From contig JANQSA010000048.1 of the NCBI GenBank assembly GCA_028284285.1, positions 186,001 through 250,000 of the forward strand: DNA of 64,000 nt, given 5' to 3'. This document shows positions 50,319 to 59,637 of this stretch, piece after piece. Source of the stretch: Croceivirga sp. (lineage in GTDB: Bacteria; Bacteroidota; Bacteroidia; Flavobacteriales; Flavobacteriaceae). Each line of letters begins with the position of its first letter. Positions within the stretch are counted from its first letter, which is position 1. The notes under the pieces are model-generated. The model searched no databases. It was given only the letters and a program-made list of their open reading frames with translations, and was not told the DNA's origin. A program made the translations under genes and the position numbers.

Positions 50319-51521
50319 TTATTTTGCTTTTACATTCTTTTCAGACGTCTTCCCATAAGAAGATAGTGTAAGCAGTAATGCAACAAAAACCACCCCCCAC
50401 TGTCTATTCAGAATACTTTCGGTAAAAAATATTGTCAGGACAAGCATCCAAATTGAGAATAGCAAAAACTTCTTTGCCAAAAAAAGCTCTATTGCTGACC
50501 ATGTCATTATCCCGAAAAAAACAATTGCTAAAGGGATTCCATAATAAATTGCACCCTGCAAATATTGGCTATGGGCGTTGATTCCAATAAGTTCTTCATA
50601 TCCATTTTCTAAGAACTTCTGGTTAAGAACTTGTTGAGAATCTCCAATTCCACATCCCAAAAAAGCATGTTCCTTTATAACTTCTATGCTGATCCCCCAA
50701 ACTTTTTTTCTTTTAGAAACCCCATAAAAGGGCTTTCTTTCTGTGGGTACTCCAGCAATTTCATATACGGCATAAACAAGTTTATCCCGCGCATAGTCAA
50801 ATGAAAATCCAATTGTCAGAACGGCTAAAAATGCTATTCCAAAGAAAACGGCCAGCTTTTTTTTTGCGTAGGCATTTGCAAGAAATCTAAACACAAAAAA
50901 TGGAACCACCGAAATAGCGAAAAGTATTGCTATTCTTGATGGAAGCATAAATACTACAATGTATAATACAGGTAAAGTAATTAAATAAGTAGCCTTAAGC
51001 ATTTTCTTGCCCACCATGTACGTCAAAATAAGAATGGATGATATGGCGTATAATGAAAAATAAGTGTGGTGAGGAACGTATTCCAACCATAGATTTACAC
51101 CTCTTCCATAATCATATCTTACATTTAGTTCCAATATGTCATACAATACCCTTACGCCACCATATACTATCATTAGAAAAACTCCTAAAGGAAGATAGAC
51201 TAAAATTCTTTCAATTCTTAAACTTTTATCTGAAGGGAGGAACAAAAAGATAAAAGCAAAGAAAGAAAAAAATAAAAGTAATTTTTTGTTGGCTTCTATT
51301 AAGTCAGAGCTACTGAAATATCCAAATAGCTGTATGGATAATATGATTAGATGAAAGTAGTAATCCCTAATTTTTGGAAAGGTTTTATTTTTAACGTTCA
51401 AATACAGGTTATAAACAAAAAACACAACCAAAGCAATAGAATTTAACTTAATGGATACAGGCAGTGTTAGCAGGGTGAAGCCTAGCAAATACTCATTAAG
51501 ATTATATCTTTCTATGTCCAT
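50319..51521 (-). CDS. O-antigen ligase-family membrane protein
   Basis: 400 residues with about 12 membrane helices. The large periplasmic loop has the O-antigen ligase signature GCGIGDSQQVLNQ, then INAHSQYLQGAIYYGIPLAIVFF with the conserved His, and earlier EYVPHHTYFSLYA. It is the usual WaaL or polymerase type. The start lies 20 bp inside the polymerase-like gene. Ligase and polymerase proteins share this fold, so which it is cannot be settled. Confidence 0.85.
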   Translation of the reverse strand: MDIERYNLNEYLLGFTLLTLPVSIKLNSIALVVFFVYNLYLNVKNKTFPKIRDYYFHLIILSIQLFGYFSSSDLIEANKKLLLFFSFFAFIFLFLPSDKSLRIERILVYLPLGVFLMIVYGGVRVLYDILELNVRYDYGRGVNLWLEYVPHHTYFSLYAISSILILTYMVGKKMLKATYLITLPVLYIVVFMLPSRIAILFAISVVPFFVFRFLANAYAKKKLAVFFGIAFLAVLTIGFSFDYARDKLVYAVYEIAGVPTERKPFYGVSKRKKVWGISIEVIKEHAFLGCGIGDSQQVLNQKFLENGYEELIGINAHSQYLQGAIYYGIPLAIVFFGIMTWSAIELFLAKKFLLFSIWMLVLTIFFTESILNRQWGVVFVALLLTLSSYGKTSEKNVKAK

Positions 51522-52818
51522 TCTTTGTAAGAAATTTTATCCTTAGTAAAACCCTCTCTTTTTTAAAAGTTAACTGCAAAGATGGTATTATCATAAATAG
51601 AACTGTAATCAGAAAAAAAAGAAACATGGTGCTTCCATTTTCATAAATCGGATATATAATCAATTTAAAGAACCAAAAAATCAACAAGTAAAATAAGAAT
51701 CTATTTTTTGAATATTTCAAAACGATTAAATGGCAAATGTAAACTATCAGGGCAAACACAACCGGGGCAAGAATAACCCCCAATAATCCAAAATTTACGT
51801 ATGCTTCACCTAAGTAAGTTGACCTCATACCGCCGTATAAATCAGGGTCGTGGTTTGATATATGTGAGGTGTATCGCATATAGTTATACTTCTCTTTAAA
51901 AAAATTTATTTTGGTCGGTATAAAGCTAAAAAAACCGGCTATATATGTTTTCCCCAACAAATATTCATGTGCATTATTGTTAAAGGCCATCAATACCCTT
52001 GTTAGCTCTCTTACGGAGACAAGAAAAGATGTTGATAATGACATAAATATGTCTTCAAAATTAAAGTCTCCACTCAATATTTTATTGTAGTTTCTTGAAA
52101 GTCCAACTAGTATTATCATAAAACTTCCCAAAACTGATAGTTGAATTATTTTTCTCCTATATAACAAATAGGCAACCATTGAGATGAATATTGGCAAGTA
52201 CAACTGGCCCCGTTTAGCTGTTAAAAACAGTGTTGCCGTCATAAAAAGAATCTTGAAAAAACTCTTTTTAAACGGTAACTTCAAAATGGTCAATTTTTTA
52301 TTAACAAATAGTAAATGGTTTATCTGCATAAACAGAAGTGTAGACAAAGCATTTATTGATAATGTGTAAAAAGGACGGTACGGTATAAAATCTTCAAGCC
52401 TGTCCTGAAAATATTTTGAAATATGTGTTTTACTTTCAAAAACAGGCACATATATATCAATAAAAACAACATACAATGGTATAGATGCGAAGAGTATTAG
52501 TATCCATGAAATATTGTTGATTATTAATTTATCAAAATTATGGTAATAATTTTTTTTTAAACTTCTCTCTTTAAAGAACATTTGAAAAATTAAAAAAGAA
52601 AGCATTACCACATAAAACCCTATTTTAAGATAAAAAATACTATCCTGTAAAAAAATAAAGTCTGTAAGCTGGACCCATTGTGCACTATATTTTATGGTTT
52701 CAGCACCAATGTAAATGCCTAACATTATATACAACAATGTCAAATTACATAGATTCAATATTTTTCTTGAGACAAATAAATATGTAAAAGAAACATATGT
52801 GATGTATGCTACTAACAT
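51502..52818 (-). CDS. Wzy-like oligosaccharide repeat-unit polymerase
   Basis: 438 residues, strongly hydrophobic, with around 11 helices and two charged loops (HISKYFQDRLEDFIPY and ISNHDPDLYGGMRSTYLGEAYVNFGLLG). The GEAYVNFG-LLG block is common in O-antigen polymerases (Wzy). It overlaps the ligase-like gene by 20 bp. Very AT-rich coding sequence, with many Phe, Ile, Lys and Asn codons. No sequence motif defines the repeat unit. Confidence 0.8.
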   Translation of the reverse strand: MLVAYITYVSFTYLFVSRKILNLCNLTLLYIMLGIYIGAETIKYSAQWVQLTDFIFLQDSIFYLKIGFYVVMLSFLIFQMFFKERSLKKNYYHNFDKLIINNISWILILFASIPLYVVFIDIYVPVFESKTHISKYFQDRLEDFIPYRPFYTLSINALSTLLFMQINHLLFVNKKLTILKLPFKKSFFKILFMTATLFLTAKRGQLYLPIFISMVAYLLYRRKIIQLSVLGSFMIILVGLSRNYNKILSGDFNFEDIFMSLSTSFLVSVRELTRVLMAFNNNAHEYLLGKTYIAGFFSFIPTKINFFKEKYNYMRYTSHISNHDPDLYGGMRSTYLGEAYVNFGLLGVILAPVVFALIVYICHLIVLKYSKNRFLFYLLIFWFFKLIIYPIYENGSTMFLFFLITVLFMIIPSLQLTFKKERVLLRIKFLTKNGHRKI

Positions 52819-52846
52819 TGAAGCAGTTCAAGTTTTTTAGTTTATT

Positions 52847-54265
52847 TCAATTGCCAATCAGAGCATAGATGCTATTAGCATATTCTCTAATATTTTGATC
52901 TTTAAGAATTCTTTCTCGAAGATCCATTTTAGCCACGTTGAATTCAAAAGGATATGACTTTTCTTTTAAGCAATATAGATAGTACGCCAATCTTGCACCA
53001 TAATCTTCAAAATACGCCTCTACCTCAAAACCATCTTCACTTACTTTTTTAATAGTGTCCTCCAATTGTGAAAAAGAATTTACCTTAAAGGTTAACCCCG
53101 TATCGTTGTAAAACACATTACCAAGGACTATAGAAGGTTTTTTGAAGAAAAGCGACTCTAAGCCAACCGTGCCAGATAAATTTATAGTCCCAATTGAATT
53201 TTTGATTAACTCAAAAGTGTTTATTTTATAGCTGACCAACCTAATGTTTCCATACTTTTTCAGCTCTTTATAAAAACTCATACCATGCTGTCCCAAAGCA
53301 CTTCTATGTTCTTTCACGTATAGGTAAGTGTCAGGTGGAATTAGCTTGCTTATATTAATAATTGCCGCCTTTTGATCTACATAAAATGGCGCCAAAATTA
53401 ACGTACTTGCCTCTGGCTGCATATGTAATGGAAAAACAAAATATCTATTCTTTAAATTTATTTCATCAAAAACTTTATTTTGAACCAAGTTGATTTTTTT
53501 AGCCGTGATTATTTTTTTTAATCTTATAATCCCCAATTGAATTGGCGACTTAGTAAACAAATCATATTTATGTTTCCCCTTTGAGATGTACTCAATAGAG
53601 CGTTTAAAAAACTCTTGAACAAATACTCTTCTTAAGGTAAATGCATTTATAGCATTTTTCATAAATGCCGGTTGTACAGGCCTATTGATAAAACTACGGA
53701 TCGGTTCATACATAAAATCCTTTACTTTATCCCTCTCAAACTCGTTGTATAAAGATTTGACCTCATCGAAGGAATGTGAAATTCCAAAAGAGGTTGCACT
53801 TCGACTTTCAATTCGAGTTATATAATATGAAATGTGTTTTATTTTATATCTATTACATACTTCATAAGCAACCAAATTGTATGTATAGGCAGTTCCTGTG
53901 GTAAAATAATGGGTGATTGTATCATTGAAAATCTCTTCAAAAAACAAATAAGTATATACTAACATTTTTCTTTGAAAATCTCTCTTCTTTCCAACTAAGT
54001 TTCGGTCACAAGCAAATACATTAAAATTAGAATACTCCTTTGATATTCGTCTCAGCTCTTTTTCAATATCAATGCCCTTACCATCCAATTCGTCAAAATA
54101 ATGTAACCTGTTGATACAATTAATTTCTTTTAAATCGTTGTGCCAACGATTACCTTCAGATATGCCCAACACTTTTGAAGAATCAAGCTTTTTTTGCGTA
54201 AAAAGCAATCTTAAAGCCCTAGCTGATAATGGAGCCTCATCATTTATTAAATCAAAAATTATCAT
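52847..54265 (-). CDS. KpsS/KpsC-like capsule transferase, possible nonulosonic acid transferase
   Basis: 472 residues of the capsule-polysaccharide-synthesis fold: FVFPLHMQPEASTLILAPFYVDQ, PPDTYLYVKEHRSALGQ and INLSGTVGLESLFFKKPSIVLGNVFYN match the KpsS/KpsC blocks that bind CMP-Kdo. KpsS-like proteins in Acinetobacter capsule loci serve as CMP-nonulosonate transferases, so here it may use CMP-pseudaminate made by the adjacent pathway. That is inference. It overlaps the flippase by 4 bp. No signal peptide. Confidence 0.78.
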   Translation of the reverse strand: MIIFDLINDEAPLSARALRLLFTQKKLDSSKVLGISEGNRWHNDLKEINCINRLHYFDELDGKGIDIEKELRRISKEYSNFNVFACDRNLVGKKRDFQRKMLVYTYLFFEEIFNDTITHYFTTGTAYTYNLVAYEVCNRYKIKHISYYITRIESRSATSFGISHSFDEVKSLYNEFERDKVKDFMYEPIRSFINRPVQPAFMKNAINAFTLRRVFVQEFFKRSIEYISKGKHKYDLFTKSPIQLGIIRLKKIITAKKINLVQNKVFDEINLKNRYFVFPLHMQPEASTLILAPFYVDQKAAIINISKLIPPDTYLYVKEHRSALGQHGMSFYKELKKYGNIRLVSYKINTFELIKNSIGTINLSGTVGLESLFFKKPSIVLGNVFYNDTGLTFKVNSFSQLEDTIKKVSEDGFEVEAYFEDYGARLAYYLYCLKEKSYPFEFNVAKMDLRERILKDQNIREYANSIYALIGN

Positions 54266-55494
54266 TTCATTTTGATTTCATTCCTACTACGAAGGAGTTT
54301 AAATATAAATATTAGTAAAAAAGAGCTTAATGTTGCCAATGCGGCCCCAAAAATATCGTATTTAGGAATCAATAGAAAGTTCAAAACAACGTTCAAAAAC
54401 ATTCCTGCTAACGAAATCCATAAAATTTCCTTGTCTCTGTTTTTAATGTACAAATCGTAGTGGAAAACATTTGAAATTATTAGAAAAAAAACACCTCCTA
54501 AAAGAATGTAAAAGACGTATATGTGCTCAACTATATCTCTCTTGTCAAAAACTTTTAAGATTATTGGTCCAAAAACTAAAAATATTACAATGAAAAAAAG
54601 TGATGTCACTAATAATTGTTTTAAAAAAACCTTCTTAAGTGTATTGTATTTTTCAAATTCGCCGGAAAATTTTATCATTTTGGGATAAATAACCATAGTA
54701 ATAGCGCTGAATGTAAAGACCTCTATCGCATTTGTGAATTGCGAATATGCTGTGTAGACCCCAACCAATTTTTTTCCATAAAAAAAATCTATCAAAAAGC
54801 GATCGGATAATTGTATTACTTGAAAGGATAAAGAGGAAAGGAAAAAAACACCTGCTACCCTAATTCCATTCATAATCCACTTGAAATTAGGAGGGCGGAA
54901 TTCATCTTTAACTATCCCTACTTTTTTAGATAACAAAGCACCAAAAATAAATACTGAAAGCCATGAAAAAAAAGTCCAATATGTAATATACTTCATCAAA
55001 TCTATTTTGTTTTGAAAAACAAAAAAATCAACGAAAACAATCCATATCCATAATCCCGATCTTATGAATAACATAATATTGGCCTTTACAGAGCTTTCAA
55101 GTGTTGTAAAAAGCCTATAAAATTCTTGTCCTAAGTGCTCTGAAATCAAGAGTAGCATAAAAACCCACATATATTCCATAGGAATAAACCCCATCTGAAC
55201 AACTATAAAAAGAGATAGGGGCACAATGAGGACATATCCTGCCAAATGAAACAGCAATTGGTCTCTTACCTTATTGATATAATGCTCTTTTGAACCTATA
55301 ATTTCCCTTGCATTAAAAACGTAAAAGTCAAATCCTATTAAATAAATCAGCAACACCAATGTGGTTGAGATAATTCCAAAAATTCCTAGATTCACTTCAT
55401 CCACAGAATACTTTCCAATAAAGACTATAAAGAGAAATTTTGAAAGCAAAGTAAGCCCTCTAAAGAAAATATTTAAAAAGGAAGTTTTGCTCAA
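54262..55494 (-). CDS. Wzx-like oligosaccharide flippase
   Basis: 410 residues with about 12 membrane helices (IGLLYLIGFDFYVFNAREIIGSKEHYI-like N-terminus and FGAALATLSSFLLIFIFKLL near the end). This is the MOP-type flippase expected for a Wzy-dependent pathway, exporting the lipid-linked repeat unit. The start is TTG at 55494. It overlaps the KpsS-like gene by 4 bp. A different flippase lies at 13-14.6 kb. Confidence 0.87.
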   Translation of the reverse strand: MSKTSFLNIFFRGLTLLSKFLFIVFIGKYSVDEVNLGIFGIISTTLVLLIYLIGFDFYVFNAREIIGSKEHYINKVRDQLLFHLAGYVLIVPLSLFIVVQMGFIPMEYMWVFMLLLISEHLGQEFYRLFTTLESSVKANIMLFIRSGLWIWIVFVDFFVFQNKIDLMKYITYWTFFSWLSVFIFGALLSKKVGIVKDEFRPPNFKWIMNGIRVAGVFFLSSLSFQVIQLSDRFLIDFFYGKKLVGVYTAYSQFTNAIEVFTFSAITMVIYPKMIKFSGEFEKYNTLKKVFLKQLLVTSLFFIVIFLVFGPIILKVFDKRDIVEHIYVFYILLGGVFFLIISNVFHYDLYIKNRDKEILWISLAGMFLNVVLNFLLIPKYDIFGAALATLSSFLLIFIFKLLRSRNEIKMK

Positions 55495-55535
55495 TACAAC
55501 AAAAGAATTATTTCAATTATCTGTTCAATCAAAAG

Positions 55536-56579
55536 TTATGATTGTATCATATCGGGTTTTAAAGGAGTCCCCTTTTGCACATCTACACCAAATCTTTTGC
55601 CCAAAATATCTTTATGGTGTTTTGGGTGCATTCCGTAACCAGGTCTTATTGAGCGTATATTATTTGTGGTTAGGAAATCTCCCTTTTTAACATCATCTAC
55701 AACAAAAAGTGATCTTGCAAATTTTCTGTTTTTTTCAACTTTTTCTGAAATTTCATATGACACTTTTCCTAACAGTTTTTCTGTGTTTCGAACAGCATTG
55801 ACCATTTCTGTGAATTCTCTTTCATCCAAAGAAAAATCGGCATCAGGACCTCCTATAGATTTATCCATGATAAAGTGTTTTTCAATAATCTTTGCCCCTA
55901 GTGTGGTAGCAACAACAGGTGCCAACCATCCATATGTATGATCACTAAATCCTACTTCAGCCCCAAATCTTTTATTCAAATCTCTGATGGTATTCAAGTT
56001 TGCCAGCTCTAATGGAGCGGGGTATGATGAGGTGCATTTAAGAAGAACAATATCATGATTGCCTTCTTTTCGACAGGTTTCAACAGCAAGTGAAATATCC
56101 TCTTCTTTTGCAATTCCCGTTGAAATTATTATGGGCTTCCCTTTTGAGGCAGCGTAGGCTATTAAAGGTATATCTTGAATTTCAAATGATGCTATTTTAT
56201 ATGCTGGAACATCAAATTCTTCTAAAAAATCAACGGCAGTAATGTCAAAAGGTGACGAAAAACATATAAGTCCTTCTTCTTTCGCCACCCTAAAAAGTTC
56301 ACTATGCCATTCCCATGGTGTATAGGCCTCGCCATATAGCTCGTAAAGGGTCTTACCATCCCAAAGCGTACCTTCATTGATTTGAAAGTATCTATTTTTA
56401 ACATCAATAGTCATAGTATCTGGGGTGTATGTTTGTAGTTTTATGGCATCTGCTCCCGTTCTTTTAGCTGCACGAATGGTTTGAATCGCGGTATCTAAGC
56501 TTCCATTATGGTTTGCAGACAATTCAGCTATAATAAAACAAGAGTTGCTGCCACCTATTAATTTGTTCCCTATTTTCAT
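55536..56579 (-). CDS. pseI: Pseudaminic acid synthase
   Basis: 347 residues. The NeuB-type TIM barrel (1-280) shows FIIAELSANHNGSLDTAIQTI, KLQTYTPDTMT and EKHFIMDKSIGGPDADFSLDE; the SAF antifreeze-like domain (about 285-347) has RSLFVVDDVKKGDFLTTNNIRSIRPGYGMHPK. The GYGMHPK end and the IGGPDADFS block favour PseI over NeuB and LegI. It condenses phosphoenolpyruvate with the 2,4-diamido-trideoxyaltrose sugar to give Pse. It lies 6 bases after PIG-L. Confidence 0.93.
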   Translation of the reverse strand: MKIGNKLIGGSNSCFIIAELSANHNGSLDTAIQTIRAAKRTGADAIKLQTYTPDTMTIDVKNRYFQINEGTLWDGKTLYELYGEAYTPWEWHSELFRVAKEEGLICFSSPFDITAVDFLEEFDVPAYKIASFEIQDIPLIAYAASKGKPIIISTGIAKEEDISLAVETCRKEGNHDIVLLKCTSSYPAPLELANLNTIRDLNKRFGAEVGFSDHTYGWLAPVVATTLGAKIIEKHFIMDKSIGGPDADFSLDEREFTEMVNAVRNTEKLLGKVSYEISEKVEKNRKFARSLFVVDDVKKGDFLTTNNIRSIRPGYGMHPKHHKDILGKRFGVDVQKGTPLKPDMIQS

Positions 56580-56585
56580 ATATTT

Positions 56586-57296
56586 TTAGTTTATAGATCT
56601 TACTATCATAAATGCTTCCGCATAACTCTTGCCAATAGAAATCCCCCTCTGTTGTGCTAAAATAGTTAATGCTTCCGGTGATCTTGGATGTGGAAACTTC
56701 CTTTTCTCAAACTCGTAGCTCTCCATCCCCCTGATTTTGGCTTTAATGTTCTGTTCAGATATCTCAACATACATGTTTGGTACAAAATGCTTTGGGTCAG
56801 TAGATGCCCTCCATTCTGTTCCTGACGGTGTCTCAAAGGTAATTATTGTCTTAACCCTTTCATGTGCCATAGGACGGGTAGCTGTAATTACTGCCTCAAA
56901 AGTACGTTGATGATCTATGTTGACATCACCTCCATGATGGGTAAAAATTACTTCTGGATCAAATTCATTCTTTTCTTCTTCTATTACTTTAATAATATCA
57001 AGTAGATGTATAGAATCAAATCTGTTGTCCGGAAAATCATAAATTCCTACCGATTGATATCCAATTTCATTTCTTGCCTGTTCAATGTTTGCCTTATGCT
57101 TTTTCAAATCCTCTTCCCATAGTTTTGTATCTCTGTTATTTGATCGAGATGTAATTCCTTCTCCCAAAATAACTGCTCTTATTGTGCAATCGAATTCGGT
57201 TATCAACCGATTCATACTAGCGCCAAGTCCTAATAATTCATCATCAGGATGAGCTACGACCACTAAAATTTTTTTACTTCTTAATGACTCTAACAT
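56586..57296 (-). CDS. PIG-L-type deacetylase
   Basis: 236 residues, LmbE fold. The zinc-binding HPDDE is at residues 16-20 (VVVAHPDDELLG) and the further metal ligand His is in VNIDHQRTF (H129). No signal peptide, so it is cytosolic and should act on a small N-acetylated precursor. Set between a formyltransferase-like gene and pseI, it may deacetylate a nonulosonic intermediate before re-acylation. This is inference. It overlaps the upstream gene by 23 bp. Confidence 0.9.
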   Translation of the reverse strand: MLESLRSKKILVVVAHPDDELLGLGASMNRLITEFDCTIRAVILGEGITSRSNNRDTKLWEEDLKKHKANIEQARNEIGYQSVGIYDFPDNRFDSIHLLDIIKVIEEEKNEFDPEVIFTHHGGDVNIDHQRTFEAVITATRPMAHERVKTIITFETPSGTEWRASTDPKHFVPNMYVEISEQNIKAKIRGMESYEFEKRKFPHPRSPEALTILAQQRGISIGKSYAEAFMIVRSIN

Positions 57297-57954
57297 CTGC
57301 TATTATAGTTTTATCAGCTTTAAGGGATGCTCTAGAAAACTCAAATTTAAAATGCTCATTTTCAAAGAAAGCCTTTGGATAGCCTTCAGCATCCAACATT
57401 CTAACATGGTTAAAGAAAACTTTGATATCCGTAATTCCGTCAAGAGTGCTCATTTTTTGTGTTCTTCTTTTGAAAATAGTAATTCTGCCCTCTTGATCCT
57501 TAGGTTCAATTTTTTTCTTTATTATATCTATAATCATCTCAGATATTGTATCATTGGCCCTCATAAAAATTTCCTCAGCCGTTCCGAAAAGGCTTAGCGG
57601 TCCTTTAATGTAAATAGGTCCTGCATCAAGCTCTTTGACAACGCGGATAGCAGAAATCCTTGTGTCAGAATGCCCACTTTTAATAAGGTTTTGCAGAGGG
57701 CTCCCTCCTCTACCATATGGTAGGTCGGTCATGTGAAAAACAATACATTCATATTTTTCGAAAACATGTTCAGGTATTATATATGACCAGTGAGGTATAA
57801 AAATTTTTTTTGGTTGTATTTTATCTAATTTATCCAATACAAAATCTTCTTTTTTGTTTATCAAAATAAATTGATCATTCAAGAGAACCTTTTGAAGTTT
57901 TATGGGCAAATCAGCATTCCATTGCTTTTCTGAAAGAACTATATAATTACTCAT
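57274..57954 (-). CDS. Formyltransferase-like protein A
   Basis: 226 residues with the formyltetrahydrofolate-dependent transferase fold. The active-site block is VFHMTDLPYGRGGSPLQNLI (H74) and the catalytic Asp is in ELDAGPIY (D110). The usual N-x-H pair is V72-F-H74, so the Asn of the classic Asn-His-Asp triad is missing. The core is followed by a C-terminal 45-residue part. It is a likely sugar-amine formyltransferase or a related acyl transferase; the lost Asn leaves this open. It overlaps gene B by 8 bp and PIG-L by 23 bp. Confidence 0.8.
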   Translation of the reverse strand: MSNYIVLSEKQWNADLPIKLQKVLLNDQFILINKKEDFVLDKLDKIQPKKIFIPHWSYIIPEHVFEKYECIVFHMTDLPYGRGGSPLQNLIKSGHSDTRISAIRVVKELDAGPIYIKGPLSLFGTAEEIFMRANDTISEMIIDIIKKKIEPKDQEGRITIFKRRTQKMSTLDGITDIKVFFNHVRMLDAEGYPKAFFENEHFKFEFSRASLKADKTIIADVRVIKK

Positions 57955-58585
57955 CTGCTTTAAAAATTTTTAAAACATACTTAATCCTGTCTTTAACAAA
58001 ATATGCAGGGTATCTTTCATTATCACACACCCTTAAAAGATTAAACTGTTTATTTATTGATTGTTCTATATCCAATTGACTGTCTTTCGGGGTTCTTCTA
58101 TTATAAAAACTTTCTTCCCCAGATTGTGGTGTTCCAATTATATTGGGATATGTTTCTAAAAATTTTAGAATCAAATTTTTGGTTAAAAAGCCCTGTTTTT
58201 CTTTTATTTCAGAAAGAAGTTCATGACCTTCAAAAACAATGAAGTCTTGAAAGTAAATTTGACCTGCATCTACCTTTTCTGCAGCTTCAAATAATGTGAT
58301 TGGAATCCGGTTTTTACCTTCTAAAATTTGCCAAGTAATAGGAGACCATCCTTTTCCTTTTGGAAGATCACTCTCGTGAATGACTAAATTGTGTTTGTTT
58401 CGCTGTAATTTTTTGAAGATTTTTTCGCATGATAAAAGAAAAAGCAAATCCCCTGATTCAACTTCTGAGTGGTTATGAATCAACTTTACTTCAAAATCAA
58501 ATTTTTTCCTGATTTCCTTTACAAGTTCAATGGCATAAGGTACTATCCATGATTCTTTATTATCAACCAATATTTGGACTTTCAT
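57947..58585 (-). CDS. Formyltransferase-like protein B
   Basis: 212 residues, a paralogue of the next gene. The catalytic loop VIHESDLPKGKGWSPITWQIL carries H70; the Asp is in EKVDAGQIY (D106). As in protein A, the residue two before His is Val (V68), not Asn. The two have the same DLPxGxGxSP layout but differ widely elsewhere, so they are old duplicates rather than a recent copy. It overlaps pseG by 4 bp. Cytosolic; it may formylate a free amine of a Pse precursor. Confidence 0.8.
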   Translation of the reverse strand: MKVQILVDNKESWIVPYAIELVKEIRKKFDFEVKLIHNHSEVESGDLLFLLSCEKIFKKLQRNKHNLVIHESDLPKGKGWSPITWQILEGKNRIPITLFEAAEKVDAGQIYFQDFIVFEGHELLSEIKEKQGFLTKNLILKFLETYPNIIGTPQSGEESFYNRRTPKDSQLDIEQSINKQFNLLRVCDNERYPAYFVKDRIKYVLKIFKADE

Positions 58586-59604
58586 TGTTTTAATTCTTGT
58601 AATAAGTTCATAAACCTTTTGGGTTGCTGCCCATCAAATGATTTTTTTAGCCTATCTATTTTTTGCTTATGCTGTGACATAGGTGTCTTGATGATTTTTT
58701 GTATAGCATCATAAAAGTCTCCTTCTCCATATTTGGTAAAATCTGCTCCATCATAAATTACTTCTTCCTTTTTTAATCCATTATAAATGTTTCTTTGGTT
58801 GTCAATAAAGTAACCACTAAAAACAATTATTGGGATAGAGCACACTTCAAAAGCAATAGTGCTTGACGGCACAATTGCCAGTTGACATTTTCGCATTAGT
58901 GAAATCATGTTCTTCTCACTCAAATTTCTGTAAAGACTTATTTTTGATTCATTGTGCCTATGTAATGCAATTATTTTTTCATGCTTATATGCCCCACCTA
59001 AAACCACGTGAATTCTATCAATCTCTCTAATGTTTTTTATCTCTGAGGCAACTTTATAAGTAAGATCATGAAAATCTGCTCCGCCGAAACACAGAAATAT
59101 TTGACTAATTTTTCCTATTTGAATATTGTTCTTATTCTGTTCATAAAAAGATAATCTTAGAATAGCATAATCCAAGCCAAGAGCAAACTTGGTGTAAGGC
59201 TCACATTTGAAGTTATTTTGGGTCACATAAGGAGAGTGATTTACAACAATATCTGCATACATATATTCCGTTGCCATATCGTCTACATAAATTAGATTAT
59301 ACCCAAAATCTTTTATCTTTTTTTGATAAATGGAATTGAAAAAATATCCGTCAGCAATAACAATATATTCACTAGGATTAAATTTCTTCTTTAATAATTC
59401 TGGCTCATTCTCAACCTCTACGTTTTCAGGTATTAGGACTATTTTATATTCATTGGGAATAAACTCAGTATTGGAAGTCGTCTTGGTGACAAAACAACAT
59501 TCATATTTTTCTGAGTAAATTTTAAATAGCGCTAAAAGCCTATACATATGGCCTAAGCCAATATCTTTGTTTCCATCAGCTCTAAATACTATTTTTTTAT
59601 CCAT
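58582..59604 (-). CDS. pseG: UDP-diacetamido-trideoxyaltrose hydrolase
   Basis: 340 residues of GT-B-like fold. N-terminal FRADGNKDIGLGHMYR carries the catalytic His (H19) and the Gly-rich loop of PseG, which removes UDP from 2,4-diacetamido-2,4,6-trideoxy-altrose. The C-terminal nucleotide-binding half shows CFGGADFHDLTYKVA and LAIVPSSTIAFEVCSI. Overlaps the formyltransferase B gene by 4 bp. Full length. Confidence 0.94.
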   Translation of the reverse strand: MDKKIVFRADGNKDIGLGHMYRLLALFKIYSEKYECCFVTKTTSNTEFIPNEYKIVLIPENVEVENEPELLKKKFNPSEYIVIADGYFFNSIYQKKIKDFGYNLIYVDDMATEYMYADIVVNHSPYVTQNNFKCEPYTKFALGLDYAILRLSFYEQNKNNIQIGKISQIFLCFGGADFHDLTYKVASEIKNIREIDRIHVVLGGAYKHEKIIALHRHNESKISLYRNLSEKNMISLMRKCQLAIVPSSTIAFEVCSIPIIVFSGYFIDNQRNIYNGLKKEEVIYDGADFTKYGEGDFYDAIQKIIKTPMSQHKQKIDRLKKSFDGQQPKRFMNLLQELKQ

Positions 59605-59637
59605 CAGTAGATGTCAAATTTTTATGTTTCAACAGCT

